The notes under the pieces were generated by a model, which was not told where the DNA came from, did no database searches, and saw only the letters and a list, made by a program, of their open reading frames with translations. The position numbers and the translations under genes were made by a program. Of a stretch of DNA of 64,000 nucleotides, positions 36,060 through 44,700 are shown one piece after another. Position 1 is the first letter of the stretch. The number at the start of each line of letters is the position of its first letter. Origin of the DNA: Burkholderia metallica (lineage in GTDB: Bacteria; Pseudomonadota; Gammaproteobacteria; Burkholderiales; Burkholderiaceae); assembly GCF_902832845.1 (NCBI RefSeq), contig NZ_CADFDB010000007.1:124001-188000 (forward strand). The letters are read 5' to 3'.

Positions 36060-37232
36060 TCAGCGCCGGTGCGGTTCGGTGTCGCGCTCGCCGCCGACTG
36101 CGTCGGCGAACACCTGCGCCGCGTGTTCGTTCAGCGCGGGCGGCGGCCGCCGGTACGTGGCCGGCGTGCGGCCGAGCTTGATCGGCGACGCGATCCCGCG
36201 ATGCCGGCCCAGCTCCACCTTCATCCGCCGATGCGCGACATGCGGATGGTCGAGCGCCGCGTCGAGCCCGAGCACCGGCGCGCACGGCACGCCGCGACGC
36301 ATCAGCTGCTCGGCGAGCGCGGCGCCGTCGTGGCCGGCCAGCGCCGTTTCGAGCCGTGCGCGCAGCGCGGCGCGGTTCGCACTGCGCGCGCGGTTGTCGG
36401 CGAAGCGCGGATCGTCGAGCCAGTCGCGCGTGCCGAGCACGTCGCACAGCGCCGCGAACTGCCCGTTGTTGCCGACCGCGAGAAAGATGTCGACGCCCGC
36501 GGTCGGAAAGCTGTCGTACGGCGTGATGTTCGGATGCGCATTGCCGGTACGCACCGGCGCGCGACCCGAATGAAAGAAGTTCGGCGTATGCGGATGCAGG
36601 ATCGACAGCGCGCAGTCGAACAGCGTCGATTCGACGAACTGGCCGCGGCCGCTCACGTCGCGCTCGCGCAACGCCATCAGCACGCCGAGCGCCGCGTTCA
36701 GCCCGGTGACGAGGTCGACGATCGGCACGCCGACCCGCAGCGGTGCGCCGCCGGCTTCGCCATTGACGCTCATCAGCCCCGCGAGCGCCTGCACGGCCGC
36801 GTCGTAACCGGGCAGCCCGCCGAGCGGGCCGTCCGCGCCGAAACCCGACACGCGGCAGTGGACGAGGCGCGGAAAGCGCGCATGCAGCGCGTCGAAGCCG
36901 AGCCCCCAGCGCTCCATCGTGCCGATCTTGAAGTTCTCGACGATCGCGTCCGCGTGTTCGAGCAGGCCGAGCAGCCGCTCCCGGTCGGCCGCCTGCGTCA
37001 AATCGAGCGCGATGCCGAGCTTGTTGCGGTTCACGCCGAGGAAGTACGACGCGGTATCGCCGTCGAACGGCGGCCCCCACGTGCGGGTTTCGTCGCCGGA
37101 CGGCGGCTCGACCTTGATCACCTGCGCACCGTGGTCGGCCAGGATCTGCGTCGCGTACGGGCCGCCCAGCACCCGCGACAGATCGATGATGCGCAATCCC
37201 GCCAGCGCGCCCTGCTGCGCGTGTTCCGCCAT
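36060..37232 (-). CDS. CaiB/BaiF-family (type III) CoA-transferase
   Basis: This 390-residue enzyme transfers CoA between carboxylic acids. The N-terminus is LAGLRIIDLSRVLGGPYATQ. The catalytic aspartate is in VPIVDLVTGL (Asp173), and WGLGFDALHARFPRLVHC with GYDAAVQALAGLM is typical of the family. It is the first gene of the leftward operon with a CitMHS carrier, an acyl-CoA dehydrogenase and an IclR regulator. The expected role is activation of the imported acid using another acyl-CoA as donor. The identity of donor and acceptor is not visible. Confidence 0.92.
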   Translation of the reverse strand: MAEHAQQGALAGLRIIDLSRVLGGPYATQILADHGAQVIKVEPPSGDETRTWGPPFDGDTASYFLGVNRNKLGIALDLTQAADRERLLGLLEHADAIVENFKIGTMERWGLGFDALHARFPRLVHCRVSGFGADGPLGGLPGYDAAVQALAGLMSVNGEAGGAPLRVGVPIVDLVTGLNAALGVLMALRERDVSGRGQFVESTLFDCALSILHPHTPNFFHSGRAPVRTGNAHPNITPYDSFPTAGVDIFLAVGNNGQFAALCDVLGTRDWLDDPRFADNRARSANRAALRARLETALAGHDGAALAEQLMRRGVPCAPVLGLDAALDHPHVAHRRMKVELGRHRGIASPIKLGRTPATYRRPPPALNEHAAQVFADAVGGERDTEPHRR

Positions 37233-37323
37233 GCGTCCCGCTCCTGGTTCCGGTTGATCGGACTGCCGGCTCCGGCGGCCGCGTGCTCCGCGGCGCGATC
37301 GTCCGGATTCGACGAATAATTCT

Positions 37324-37345
37324 TGTGCATGAATTTATATTCACA
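37324..37345. promoter_or_regulatory. candidate IclR operator upstream of the CoA-transferase operon
   Basis: A 22-base imperfect palindrome of the form TGTG-N14-CACA, containing the perfect core TGAAT-TTAT-ATTCA, lies about 95 bases upstream of the CaiB start, in the only AT-rich patch of the intergenic region. IclR-type proteins bind such elements. Assignment to the operon's own IclR is inference. Confidence 0.45.
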
Positions 37346-37365
37346 CTCGGGAATTTCGTTGTCAA

Positions 37366-37392
37366 CCCCGGCTGCACCCTGATCAGCCGGGG
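37366..37392. other. perfect nine-base inverted repeat without T tract
   Basis: CCCCGGCTG, a nine-base loop and CAGCCGGGG lie between the CaiB operon promoter region and the small secreted protein gene. No gene ends here, so a terminator role is not obvious. It could be an operator or an mRNA 5' hairpin for the gene at 37512. Confidence 0.35.
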
Positions 37393-37511
37393 CGGACAAT
37401 GCGGCCGTGCGCAAGTGGGGGCGACACCGAATACCGGCCGGTTGCGGTCGCGCCCCGCGTTTCGCTAAGCTGGCGGGCAATCTTCATCTCAAAAAATCGG
37501 GCGGATCATTC

Positions 37512-37760
37512 ATGAAACGGATGTTGCTGGCAGTTTTCATCCTCGCGTCGACGCTGGGCACCGGACACGCGCAAACGCAGACGTTCCATTTCGGCGAAGG
37601 ACAGACGCAGATGCCCGGCGCAGCCGCGCCGACCGCACGGCCTGCCCCCGCGCGCCGGCACGCGACGCCGCCGGCGCGCCACCACCGGCGTGCCGTTCAC
37701 AAGCGCCGCCAGCCGCGGCACGCGAAGCCGGCGCGCAGCGGGATCTATACGCACGCGTGA
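37512..37760 (+). CDS. small secreted basic His/Arg-rich protein
   Basis: The protein has 82 residues. Its signal peptide MKRMLLAVFILASTLGTGHA is cleaved before QTQTFHF. The mature peptide of about 60 residues begins with an acidic-neutral stretch (FGEGQTQMPGA) and turns strongly basic (ARRHATPPARHHRRAVHKRR), rich in His, Arg and Pro, with no cysteine. Such small periplasmic proteins are often unannotated; metal or nucleic-acid binding is conceivable, but no family is recognised. It stands alone, 151 bases before the Nudix gene. Confidence 0.7.
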   Translation: MKRMLLAVFILASTLGTGHAQTQTFHFGEGQTQMPGAAAPTARPAPARRHATPPARHHRRAVHKRRQPRHAKPARSGIYTHA

Positions 37761-37911
37761 CCCGGCGCGCGGCCCGCGACGCGGTTGCACGGAACTGTCA
37801 CGAACGGCCGGTATGATCGCTGCGGCTGCCTGCACACCGTCGCGGCCCGCCGCCCGGCAGCGCGCCGCCGACGTGCATTTTCTCCACGATTGAGCACCTG
37901 TTTTGCCGAAC

Positions 37912-38334
37912 ATGAGTACCGGGCCGGACATTCTCGACGTCATCAAGGAACGCGCCACGATCGTGTGCCGTCAGCGCAGCAGCGTGCTGCTGGTCGCCCG
38001 CACCGCGTCGCGCTGGTCGCTGCCGGGCGGCACGATCCGGCGCGGCGAGACACCGCTCGATGCCGCGCTGCGGGAGCTTGCCGAGGAAACGCGGCTGGAG
38101 GGGCTCGCGCTCGACTACGCGGTGCAGTTCGGCGGGCTGACGAAGCTCCATCACGTGTTCGTGGCCGACGTGCCGGCGCACCTGACGCCGCGCGCGAGCA
38201 ACGAGATCGCCCGCTGCAAGTGGTTCGCCGTCGACCGGCTCGACACGCTGCGTGCGAGCGTGCCGACGCGCAAGATCATCGAGTTGCTGCGGCTCGACTG
38301 CTTTTCGGCGATCGCGAACGGCCGGCTGCGCTGA
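37912..38334 (+). CDS. Nudix hydrolase
   Basis: The protein has 140 residues and a complete Nudix box (GGTIRRGETPLDAALRELAE followed by ETRLEG), the metal-binding catalytic loop that hydrolyses nucleoside diphosphate derivatives. The length is that of a minimal single domain. The ATG at 37912 (MSTGPDILDVIKE) is preferred to an upstream TTG. The substrate (nucleotide sugar, oxidised nucleotide, cap-like) is unknown. It is convergent with the phosphatase gene, 21 bases apart. Confidence 0.9.
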   Translation: MSTGPDILDVIKERATIVCRQRSSVLLVARTASRWSLPGGTIRRGETPLDAALRELAEETRLEGLALDYAVQFGGLTKLHHVFVADVPAHLTPRASNEIARCKWFAVDRLDTLRASVPTRKIIELLRLDCFSAIANGRLR

Positions 38335-38355
38335 GCCCGCTATCGCCCGCAACGG

Positions 38356-38682
38356 TCACGCGTGCAGATACGGGCCGACCTTGCGCTCGAGCAGCGTGAC
38401 GAGTTCGGGCTGCATGTAGGTGTAACGGTCGGGAATGTCGAGGCACACGATCTTCTTGTGCCGCAGCTGCGCGCCGAACTGCGCCGCCAGCCGCGCCTTG
38501 TGCGCACGCTCCATCACGAACACGACGTCGGCCCAGTCGAGCTGCTCGGCGGACACGCGTGTATCCGCATCGGGGGCGAGGCCCGCCGAGTCGGCTTCGA
38601 CGTCCGGCCACGCGGCGAATACCGCTTCGGCGGTCGGGCTGCGCAGCCGGTTGCGACTGCAGATGAAGAGCGCGCGCATCAT
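38356..38682 (-). CDS. predicted low-molecular-weight protein tyrosine phosphatase (COG4551)
   Basis: The protein has 108 residues. The phosphate-binding loop CSRNRLRS (Cys8 to Arg14) is a CX5R(S) signature close to the N-terminus, as in low-molecular-weight phosphatases. The C-terminal LDIPDRYTYMQPEL supplies a likely acid aspartate. The short length and this C-terminal motif match the COG4551 group rather than Wzb/YwlE. The physiological target is unknown. It may be co-transcribed with the DUF1993 gene 31 bases upstream. Confidence 0.85.
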   Translation of the reverse strand: MMRALFICSRNRLRSPTAEAVFAAWPDVEADSAGLAPDADTRVSAEQLDWADVVFVMERAHKARLAAQFGAQLRHKKIVCLDIPDRYTYMQPELVTLLERKVGPYLHA

Positions 38683-38713
38683 GTCGTTTCGACGTGGCCC
38701 GACACGGGCCTGC

Positions 38714-39286
38714 TCACCCTTGCGGAATCGTGCCCGGCCGGACGTACGCGAGCATGTGCGGCACGTAGTCGGCCTTGCCGAGTTCGACGCCGTGGTGGCG
38801 CAGGATCGCGTAAGCGGCGATCGCGTGGAAGTAGAACTGCGGCAGCGCCCAGTCGCGCGCGTACTGTTCGCCCGTCATGTCGAACGCGATCCCGTTCGGC
38901 AATTCGAGCGCGATCGGCAGCGCGACGCCGCCGTCGAGCGCATCCGGCGCGAGTTCGCCGAGAAAGGCGAGCGTGCCGGCGATGATCGCCTGCGCGTCGG
39001 CGAGCGTGCCGGGCTGCGCATCGGCATTCCATCCGGCCTCGCGCAACGCCAGCAGCGCGGCCGGTAACGGTTCGCCACGCAAACGGTGGACGGGCTCCAT
39101 CGCCTGGAAGCACGAGAAGCGCACCTGTGCCGCGAGCGGATACATGTCGGGCGCGAGCTTCAGCGTCATCGCCGTGTCGGGCGTGTCGCCCGCGGCCTGC
39201 CGGTGCGCGGCCGCCTTGTCGAGCCACGCGGTCTGCGCGCGCAGCATCTGGGTGAAGGTCGGAACGAGAAGTTGGGTCGGTGACAC
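38714..39286 (-). CDS. DUF1993 family protein
   Basis: This 190-residue soluble helical protein belongs to DUF1993, a DinB-like group with no firm function. Recognisable segments are LVPTFTQMLRAQTAWLDKA, LAPDMYPLAAQVRFSCFQA and LPQFYFHAIAAYAILRHHG. The start is a GTG at 39286 preceded by AGGAG at seven bases, a good ribosome site. It is cytoplasmic. It is likely in one unit with the small phosphatase gene. Confidence 0.85.
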   Translation of the reverse strand: MSPTQLLVPTFTQMLRAQTAWLDKAAAHRQAAGDTPDTAMTLKLAPDMYPLAAQVRFSCFQAMEPVHRLRGEPLPAALLALREAGWNADAQPGTLADAQAIIAGTLAFLGELAPDALDGGVALPIALELPNGIAFDMTGEQYARDWALPQFYFHAIAAYAILRHHGVELGKADYVPHMLAYVRPGTIPQG

Positions 39287-39430
39287 GCGTGCGCTCCTGT
39301 GTTGTGGTTTGCGCCACGATAGCAGCGTCGGTACGAACCTGCATCCTCGCCGGGGCCATGCGCGCGATTCGATGCGGATCAGGCCGCGCGTGTCGCGAGA
39401 TGCGCGGCGCGCGTCCGCGTCAACGCATCG

Positions 39431-39883
39431 TCAAGGCTTGCCGTGTCGCGCCAGAAACCGGTCGAGCTGCGACGCAAACGCCTTGCCGTCGCGCGCGCTG
39501 AACGGCGCCGGCCCGCCCGTGTCGATGCCCGCGCTGCGCAGCTGATCCATCATCGCGCGCGTCGACAGGCGTTCCTCGATGTTCTCGCGGCTGAACCAGT
39601 TGCCGCGCGGGTCGAGCGCATGCGCGCCCTTGTCGAGCACGGCGGCGGCCAGCGGAATGTCGGCGGTGATCACGAGGTCGCCCGCTTCCACCAGCTCGAC
39701 GATGCGCGCGTCGGCCACGTCGAAGCCGGCCGGCACCTGCACCGCCTTGATGAACGGCGACGGCGGCGTACGCAGAAACTGGTTCGCGACCAGCGTCACG
39801 CAGATTTCGGCACGACGCGCGGCGCGAAACAGCATGTCCTTGATGACGGCGGGACACGCGTCGGCATCGACCAGTACTTGCAT
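39431..39883 (-). CDS. YaiI/YqxD (DUF188) family protein
   Basis: This 150-residue protein opens MQVLVDADACPAVIKDML, the hallmark of the YaiI/YqxD group, a PIN-like nuclease-fold family of unknown role. Conserved acids lie in GDLVITADIPLAAAVLDKGA. The ATG at 39883 is chosen over one at 39940 because the family begins exactly here. It lies 70 bases downstream of the VWA chelatase gene and may be read through with it. Confidence 0.9.
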   Translation of the reverse strand: MQVLVDADACPAVIKDMLFRAARRAEICVTLVANQFLRTPPSPFIKAVQVPAGFDVADARIVELVEAGDLVITADIPLAAAVLDKGAHALDPRGNWFSRENIEERLSTRAMMDQLRSAGIDTGGPAPFSARDGKAFASQLDRFLARHGKP

Positions 39884-39953
39884 GGCGGGTTTTTCCAGTG
39901 GGTTGAAGCAGAAGCAGCAGAAGCCGCGATCATAGCGCACCGCCGGCCGGCGA

Positions 39954-40637
39954 TCAGCCGGCGCGACCCGTGCACAGCGCGTCGGCCGTCACCCACTGCG
40001 CGCCCCACGCCGCGGCCAGCCGCGCGCCCTGCCCGATCCGCACGGCCGCGTCGTCGAAGTCGACGAACACGACGTGATCGGCCGCCGCGGGTTTCGCGGG
40101 CGTCTCGCGCGTGCGTCCGTCGGACAGCACCCACAGCCAGCGCTGCGCGCCGGGTTCGCGCCGTGCCGCGCGCGCGAGCAATTGCGCGGCGGCCGCGATG
40201 CCGTCCGCGAGCGGCGTGCCGCCGCCGCCTTCGACCGGTTCGAGCCAGCGCGCATTCCACCAGCGCGGTACGGCCGGGCCGAAGCGCCGCACAGCGCCGT
40301 TGCCGCCGAAGCAGATCAGCGCGGTTTCGACCCGGTCGCGCGCAGCCTGGTCGAAATACGCGACGATCAGCCCCTTCGCCAATGCGAGCCGCTCGTGCGA
40401 CAGCATCGATGCCGAACAGTCGAGCACGAAGCAATGCAGCGCGTGCGGCGCGCCCGCGCGTTTCCGCAAGCGCAGATGATCGCGCTGCAGCGGGCCGCCG
40501 CGTTTCGCTGCGAGCGTCGCGGGCCACGCCACGGCCGTGCCCGCGCGTGCCGTACCCGGCACGTGCGCGGCGGCGCCTGCTTGCCATCGAGGACCGCGAA
40601 CGGCGTTCGCGGCGGCGCGGGCTCGATGGCTCAGCGT
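39954..40637 (-). CDS. chlD: VWA-domain chelatase subunit, probably made by -1 frameshift as ATPase-VWA fusion
   Basis: This frame encodes a von Willebrand A domain with a complete metal site: FVLDCSASML (DxSxS), the threonine in GGGGTPLAD and the aspartate in WVLSDGRTR. It has no convincing start of its own; the first start-like codon is a GTG at 40562 with no ribosome site, and coding-like sequence (LSHRARAAANAVRGPRWQAG) continues upstream to the slippery run at 40637-40643. A -1 shift there would join it to the upstream ATPase, giving about 584 residues, the layout of ChlD/BchD-type medium subunits that work with CobN or ChlH in metal chelation. Confidence 0.8.
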   Translation of the reverse strand, partial: TLSHRARAAANAVRGPRWQAGAAAHVPGTARAGTAVAWPATLAAKRGGPLQRDHLRLRKRAGAPHALHCFVLDCSASMLSHERLALAKGLIVAYFDQAARDRVETALICFGGNGAVRRFGPAVPRWWNARWLEPVEGGGGTPLADGIAAAAQLLARAARREPGAQRWLWVLSDGRTRETPAKPAAADHVVFVDFDDAAVRIGQGARLAAAWGAQWVTADALCTGRAG

Positions 40638-40643
40638 TTTTTT
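40583..40643 (-). promoter_or_regulatory. candidate -1 programmed ribosomal frameshift signal
   Basis: Read on the minus strand, the ATPase frame is CTA AAA AAA CGC TGA. The heptamer A-AAA-AAA (40643-40637) is followed by six bases (CGCTGA) and then by an RNA structure: an outer perfect nine-base stem (GCCATCGAG at 40630-40622 with CTCGATGGC at 40591-40583) enclosing an inner perfect eight-base hairpin (CCGCGAAC / GTTCGCGG, loop GCC, 40612-40594). A -1 shift continues as ACG CTG AGC into the VWA frame. AAA and CTA codons are rare in the surrounding genes. Confidence 0.82.
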
Positions 40644-41707
40644 AGCGGCAGCGGCATCACGCCTTTCACGTCGCGCAGCCCGGCCGGCTCGGGCGGCAGG
40701 TAGCCCCAGTCGCCTTGCGGTGGCGTGGCATCGTTCTGCGCCGCGCCCGATGGCTCGCCGGGGCGCTCGCGCGCATCGGGCGAAGCGTGACCGCCGCGTT
40801 CGTCGTCGGGTTGCGGCGCGCCGGACGACGGCGGCATGCCCGCATGGCGCCGGTGCCGCAGCACCGCGTCAGCCACCCGCTCCACGTGCGACACCGCCAC
40901 TGCGTCGGCCTGTTCCAGCGCGGCCAGTGCGCGCGCCGCGCGCAGCATCACGAGATCGGCGCGCAACCCGTCGACGGCCGCGTCGATGCACAGCGCGCTG
41001 ACGCGCGCATGAACCGCATCGTCGAAATCGAGCGCCGCGAGCCGTGCGCGCGCCGCGTGAATCCGGTCGCCGAGTGCGCGCTGCGCGGCGGCATGACGCG
41101 CGCGAAACGCATCCGGATCGAGATCGAACGCGAGCCGCGCCTTCACGATCCGCTCACGCTGCGCGGCGTCGAAGCAGTTCTCCAGTTCGATCATCAAGCC
41201 GAAGCGGTCGAGCAGTTGCGGCCGCAGTTCGCCTTCCTCGGGATTCATCGTCCCGATCAGCACGAAGCGCGCGTCGTGCGCATGCGACACGCCATCGCGC
41301 TCGACGATGTTCACGCCGCTCGCGGCGACGTCGAGCAGCGTATCGACGAGCCCGTCGGCGAGCAGGTTCACCTCGTCGACATACAGCACGCCGAGATGCG
41401 CGCGCGCCAGGAGGCCCGGCTGGAAGCGCACGCCGTTTTCGGCGAGCGCGTGCGCGAGATCGAGCGTACCCGTCACCTGTTCGTCGCTCGCCGACAGCGG
41501 CAGCGTGACGAACTGCCCTTCCGGCAGCAGCTCCGCGAGGCCGCGCGCGGCGGTCGACTTCGCGGTGCCGCGCGGCCCGCTCACGAGCACGCCGCCGAGC
41601 GACGGGTCGATCGCGGCGAGCAGCAGCGCCTGCTGCAGCGCGTCCTGCGCGACGAGCGCCGCAAACGGAAAAACCGCGCGGGCGCGGTGCGTCGTCGGAC
41701 CGGTCAT
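40631..41707 (-). CDS. chlI: AAA+ ATPase subunit of magnesium/cobalt chelatase (ChlI/BchI-like)
   Basis: This 358-residue ATPase has Walker A SGPRGTAKSTAARG (about 43-56), Walker B GVLYVDEVNLL (Asp111, Glu112) and the sensor region IGTMNPEEGELRPQLLDRFG. The last 60 residues are a Pro/Asp-rich linker like the one joining the ATPase and VWA parts of ChlD. The zero frame ends at TGA directly after an A7 run, so this is the short form; see 40583-40643. The ATG overlaps the cobN stop by four bases, tying it to cobaltochelatase. It probably replaces CobS/CobT in cobalt insertion. Confidence 0.9.
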   Translation of the reverse strand: MTGPTTHRARAVFPFAALVAQDALQQALLLAAIDPSLGGVLVSGPRGTAKSTAARGLAELLPEGQFVTLPLSASDEQVTGTLDLAHALAENGVRFQPGLLARAHLGVLYVDEVNLLADGLVDTLLDVAASGVNIVERDGVSHAHDARFVLIGTMNPEEGELRPQLLDRFGLMIELENCFDAAQRERIVKARLAFDLDPDAFRARHAAAQRALGDRIHAARARLAALDFDDAVHARVSALCIDAAVDGLRADLVMLRAARALAALEQADAVAVSHVERVADAVLRHRRHAGMPPSSGAPQPDDERGGHASPDARERPGEPSGAAQNDATPPQGDWGYLPPEPAGLRDVKGVMPLPLKKR

Positions 41708-44700
41708 CGCCGTCCTCCTTCCTGGAATTGTTCGCTCGCGAGCCAGACCGCTTCGATCCGTTCGCGATAGTCGCCCGGCTGCTGCCACAGGCCGCGCTGC
41801 ATCGCCTCGACGAAGCGTTCGCAGATGCCGTGCAGCGCCTTCGGGTTGTACCGTTCGAGGAACGCGCGGGTCGCATCGTCGAACAGGTAGGCGTCGGCGA
41901 CGAGCGCGTACTGGTGGTCGGACAGCACGCGCGCGGTCGCGTCGTAGCCGTACAGATAATCGACGGTCGCGGCCATTTCGGCCGCGCCCTTGTAACCGTG
42001 GCGCTTCACGCCGTCGAGCCATTTCGGGTTGATCACGCGCGAGCGGATCACCCGCGCGATTTCCTCGCGCAGCGTGCGCATCTTCGGCGCGGCCGGGTTC
42101 GCGTGGTCGCCGTGGTAGAGGCTCGGCTGCTGCCCGGACAGATGCCGCACGGCCGCGGTCATCCCGCCCTGGAACTGGTAGTAGTCGTTCGAATCGAGGA
42201 TGTCGTGCTCGCGGCTGTCCTGGTTCTGCACGACGACGTCGATCGTCGCGAGCCGCTCGCCGAACACGTCGGCCGCCGCGTCGCCCGCGCTGTTCTGCGC
42301 ATACGCGTGGCCGCCCCACTGGCGATATGCGTCGGCGAGGTCGGCGTCGGTCTGCCAGCGGCGCTGGTCGATCAGGTCCTGCAAGCCCGCGCCGTAGCTG
42401 CCCGGCCGCGCGCCGAACACGCGCCAGCCGGCGCGGCGCCGCGCCTCGTCCGGCGCGACGCCCTGCGCGATCCATTTTGCGCGTTCGCGCTCGATGCGCG
42501 CGCGGATCGGGTTCAGTGCCTCGGGCTCGTCGAGTGCGGCCACCGCCTGCACGGCCGCATCGAACAGGTGCATCAGGTTCGGGAACGCGTCGCGGAAGAA
42601 GCCCGACACGCGCAGCGTCACGTCGATGCGAGGCCGGTCGAAGATCTCGATCGGCAGGATCTCGAAGTCGGTCACCCGGTGGCTGCCGTGCGCCCATTTC
42701 GGCCGCACGCCGAGCAGCGCGAACGCCTGCGCGATGTCGTCGCCGCCGGTACGCATCGTCGCCGTGCCCCAGACGGACAGCCCGATCGCGCGCGGATAGT
42801 CGCCGTGATCCTGCAGGTGGCGCTCGATCAGTTGCTGCGCGGATTTCAGGCCGAGCGACCACGCGGCCTGCGTCGGCACCGCGCGGGTGTCGACCGAGTA
42901 GAAGTTGCGGCCGGTCGGCAGCACGTCGGGGCGGCCGCGCGACGGCGAGCCGCTCGGCCCCGGCGGCACGAAGCGGCCGTCGAGCCCGCGCAGCAGCTGG
43001 CGCATTTCCTCGCCGCCGCACGCGTCGAGCGCGGGCAGCAGCGTCGCGCGCACGCGTTCGATCACGGCGAGCGTGTGCTGCCATTCGCCGGGAGGCGTCG
43101 CGTCGGTGCCCGTGTCGCCATCGTCCGCCGCGCACAGCGCGTCGAGCCATTGCTGCGCGAGCCGTTCGAGCCGCTCGCGCGTATCGCCCGCATGGCGCCA
43201 CGGCGACGCGTCGAGCGCCTGCAGGATCGCCGGGCGCGGGCCGACCCACGGCGCGGCCCAGTCGGCCGCGAGCGGATCGAAGTCGTCGCCGAGCGCGAGA
43301 TCGCGCGCGAGCGCACCGATCAACCCTGCGCGGCCGCCCTTGCCGTCGCCCAGCGGAAAGCGCGCGAGCGCGAGCAGCGTGTCGCGGCGCTGCCGATCGG
43401 CCGGCGACAGGCCGAACACGTGCAGCCCGTCGCGGATCTGCGCTTCCTTCAGTTCGCACAGCCATGCGTCCACGCGCGTGAGCAGCGCATCTTCGTCGCC
43501 CGTATCGCGTGGCGGCGACACGCTCAGTTCGTCATGCAGACGATGCTCGGCGATCGTCGCGAGGATCGTCTTGCGCAGCAGCTTCGCGCGCCGCGCATCG
43601 ACCATCAGCGCTTCGTAGTATTCGTCGACCTGCCGTTCGAGATCCTGCAGCGGGCCGTAGTTTTCCGCGCGCGTGAGCGGCGGCATCAGGTGATCGACGA
43701 TCACGGCCTGCGCGCGGCGCTTCGCCTGGCTGCCCTCGCCCGGATCGTTGACGATGAACGGATACAGGTGCGGCAACGGCCCGAGCGTCAGGTCGGGCCA
43801 GCACGCGTCGGACAGTGCGACGCTCTTGCCCGGCAGCCATTCGAGGTTGCCGTGCTTGCCGAGGTGGATGACCGCGTCGATGCGGTACGCATCGCGCAGC
43901 CAGAAATAAAACGCGAGATACGCGTGCGGCGGCACGAGATCCGCATCGTGGTAGCTCGCGTAGTCGTTCTCGCCGCGCGAGCGCGACGGCTGGATGCCGA
44001 CGAACACGTTGCCCGCGCGCCAGCCGGCGATCGTGAAGCGGCCTTGCCGCAGCGTCGGGTCGGCTTGGGGCGGACCCCAGCGTGCGTTCAGCGCATCGCG
44101 CACCGCCGCCGGCAGCCGCGCGAAACGCGCGACGTAGTCGGCCAGCGGGTAGCTCTGGAACGCGGGGCGCAATGTGTGCACGGCCGGGTCGTTGGTCACG
44201 CCTTCGGTGAGGCGCGCGATCAACGCGTCGCCGTCGGGCGGCAGGTCGGCCACCGCGTAGCCCGCGTCGCGCAGCGCCGCGAGCACGCGCAGCGCGGACG
44301 CCGGCGTGTCGAGGCCGACGCCGTTGCCGATCCGCCCTTCGCTTTGCGGATAGTTCGCGAGGATCAGCGCGATGCGCTTGTCGGCGTTGTCGAGCGTGCG
44401 CAGCCGGCACCAGCCGCGCGCGAGCGCCGCGACGAACGCGATCCGCTCGGCGTCCGGCTGGTAGCGCACGACGTCGACTTCGGTATGCGGGCAGCGATAC
44501 GCGAGCCCCTTGAAGCTCACCGCGCGCGTGACGATGCGGCCGTCGACCTCGGGCAGCGCGATGTGCATCGCGATGTCGCGCGCATGCAGCCCCTGGTTGT
44601 CGGCGACCCACGCGTCGCGATTGCCGCCGGACAGGATCACCTGCAGCACCGGCGCGTCGCCCGCGAGCACGTCGTGTTCGGGGCTGTCGATCGCGCCGGC

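Noticed and set aside
40562-40637. Independent start for the VWA subunit at GTG 40562 or ATG 40587
   Set aside because: The ATG is out of frame, the GTG has no ribosome site, and coding-like sequence extends upstream to the slippery site.
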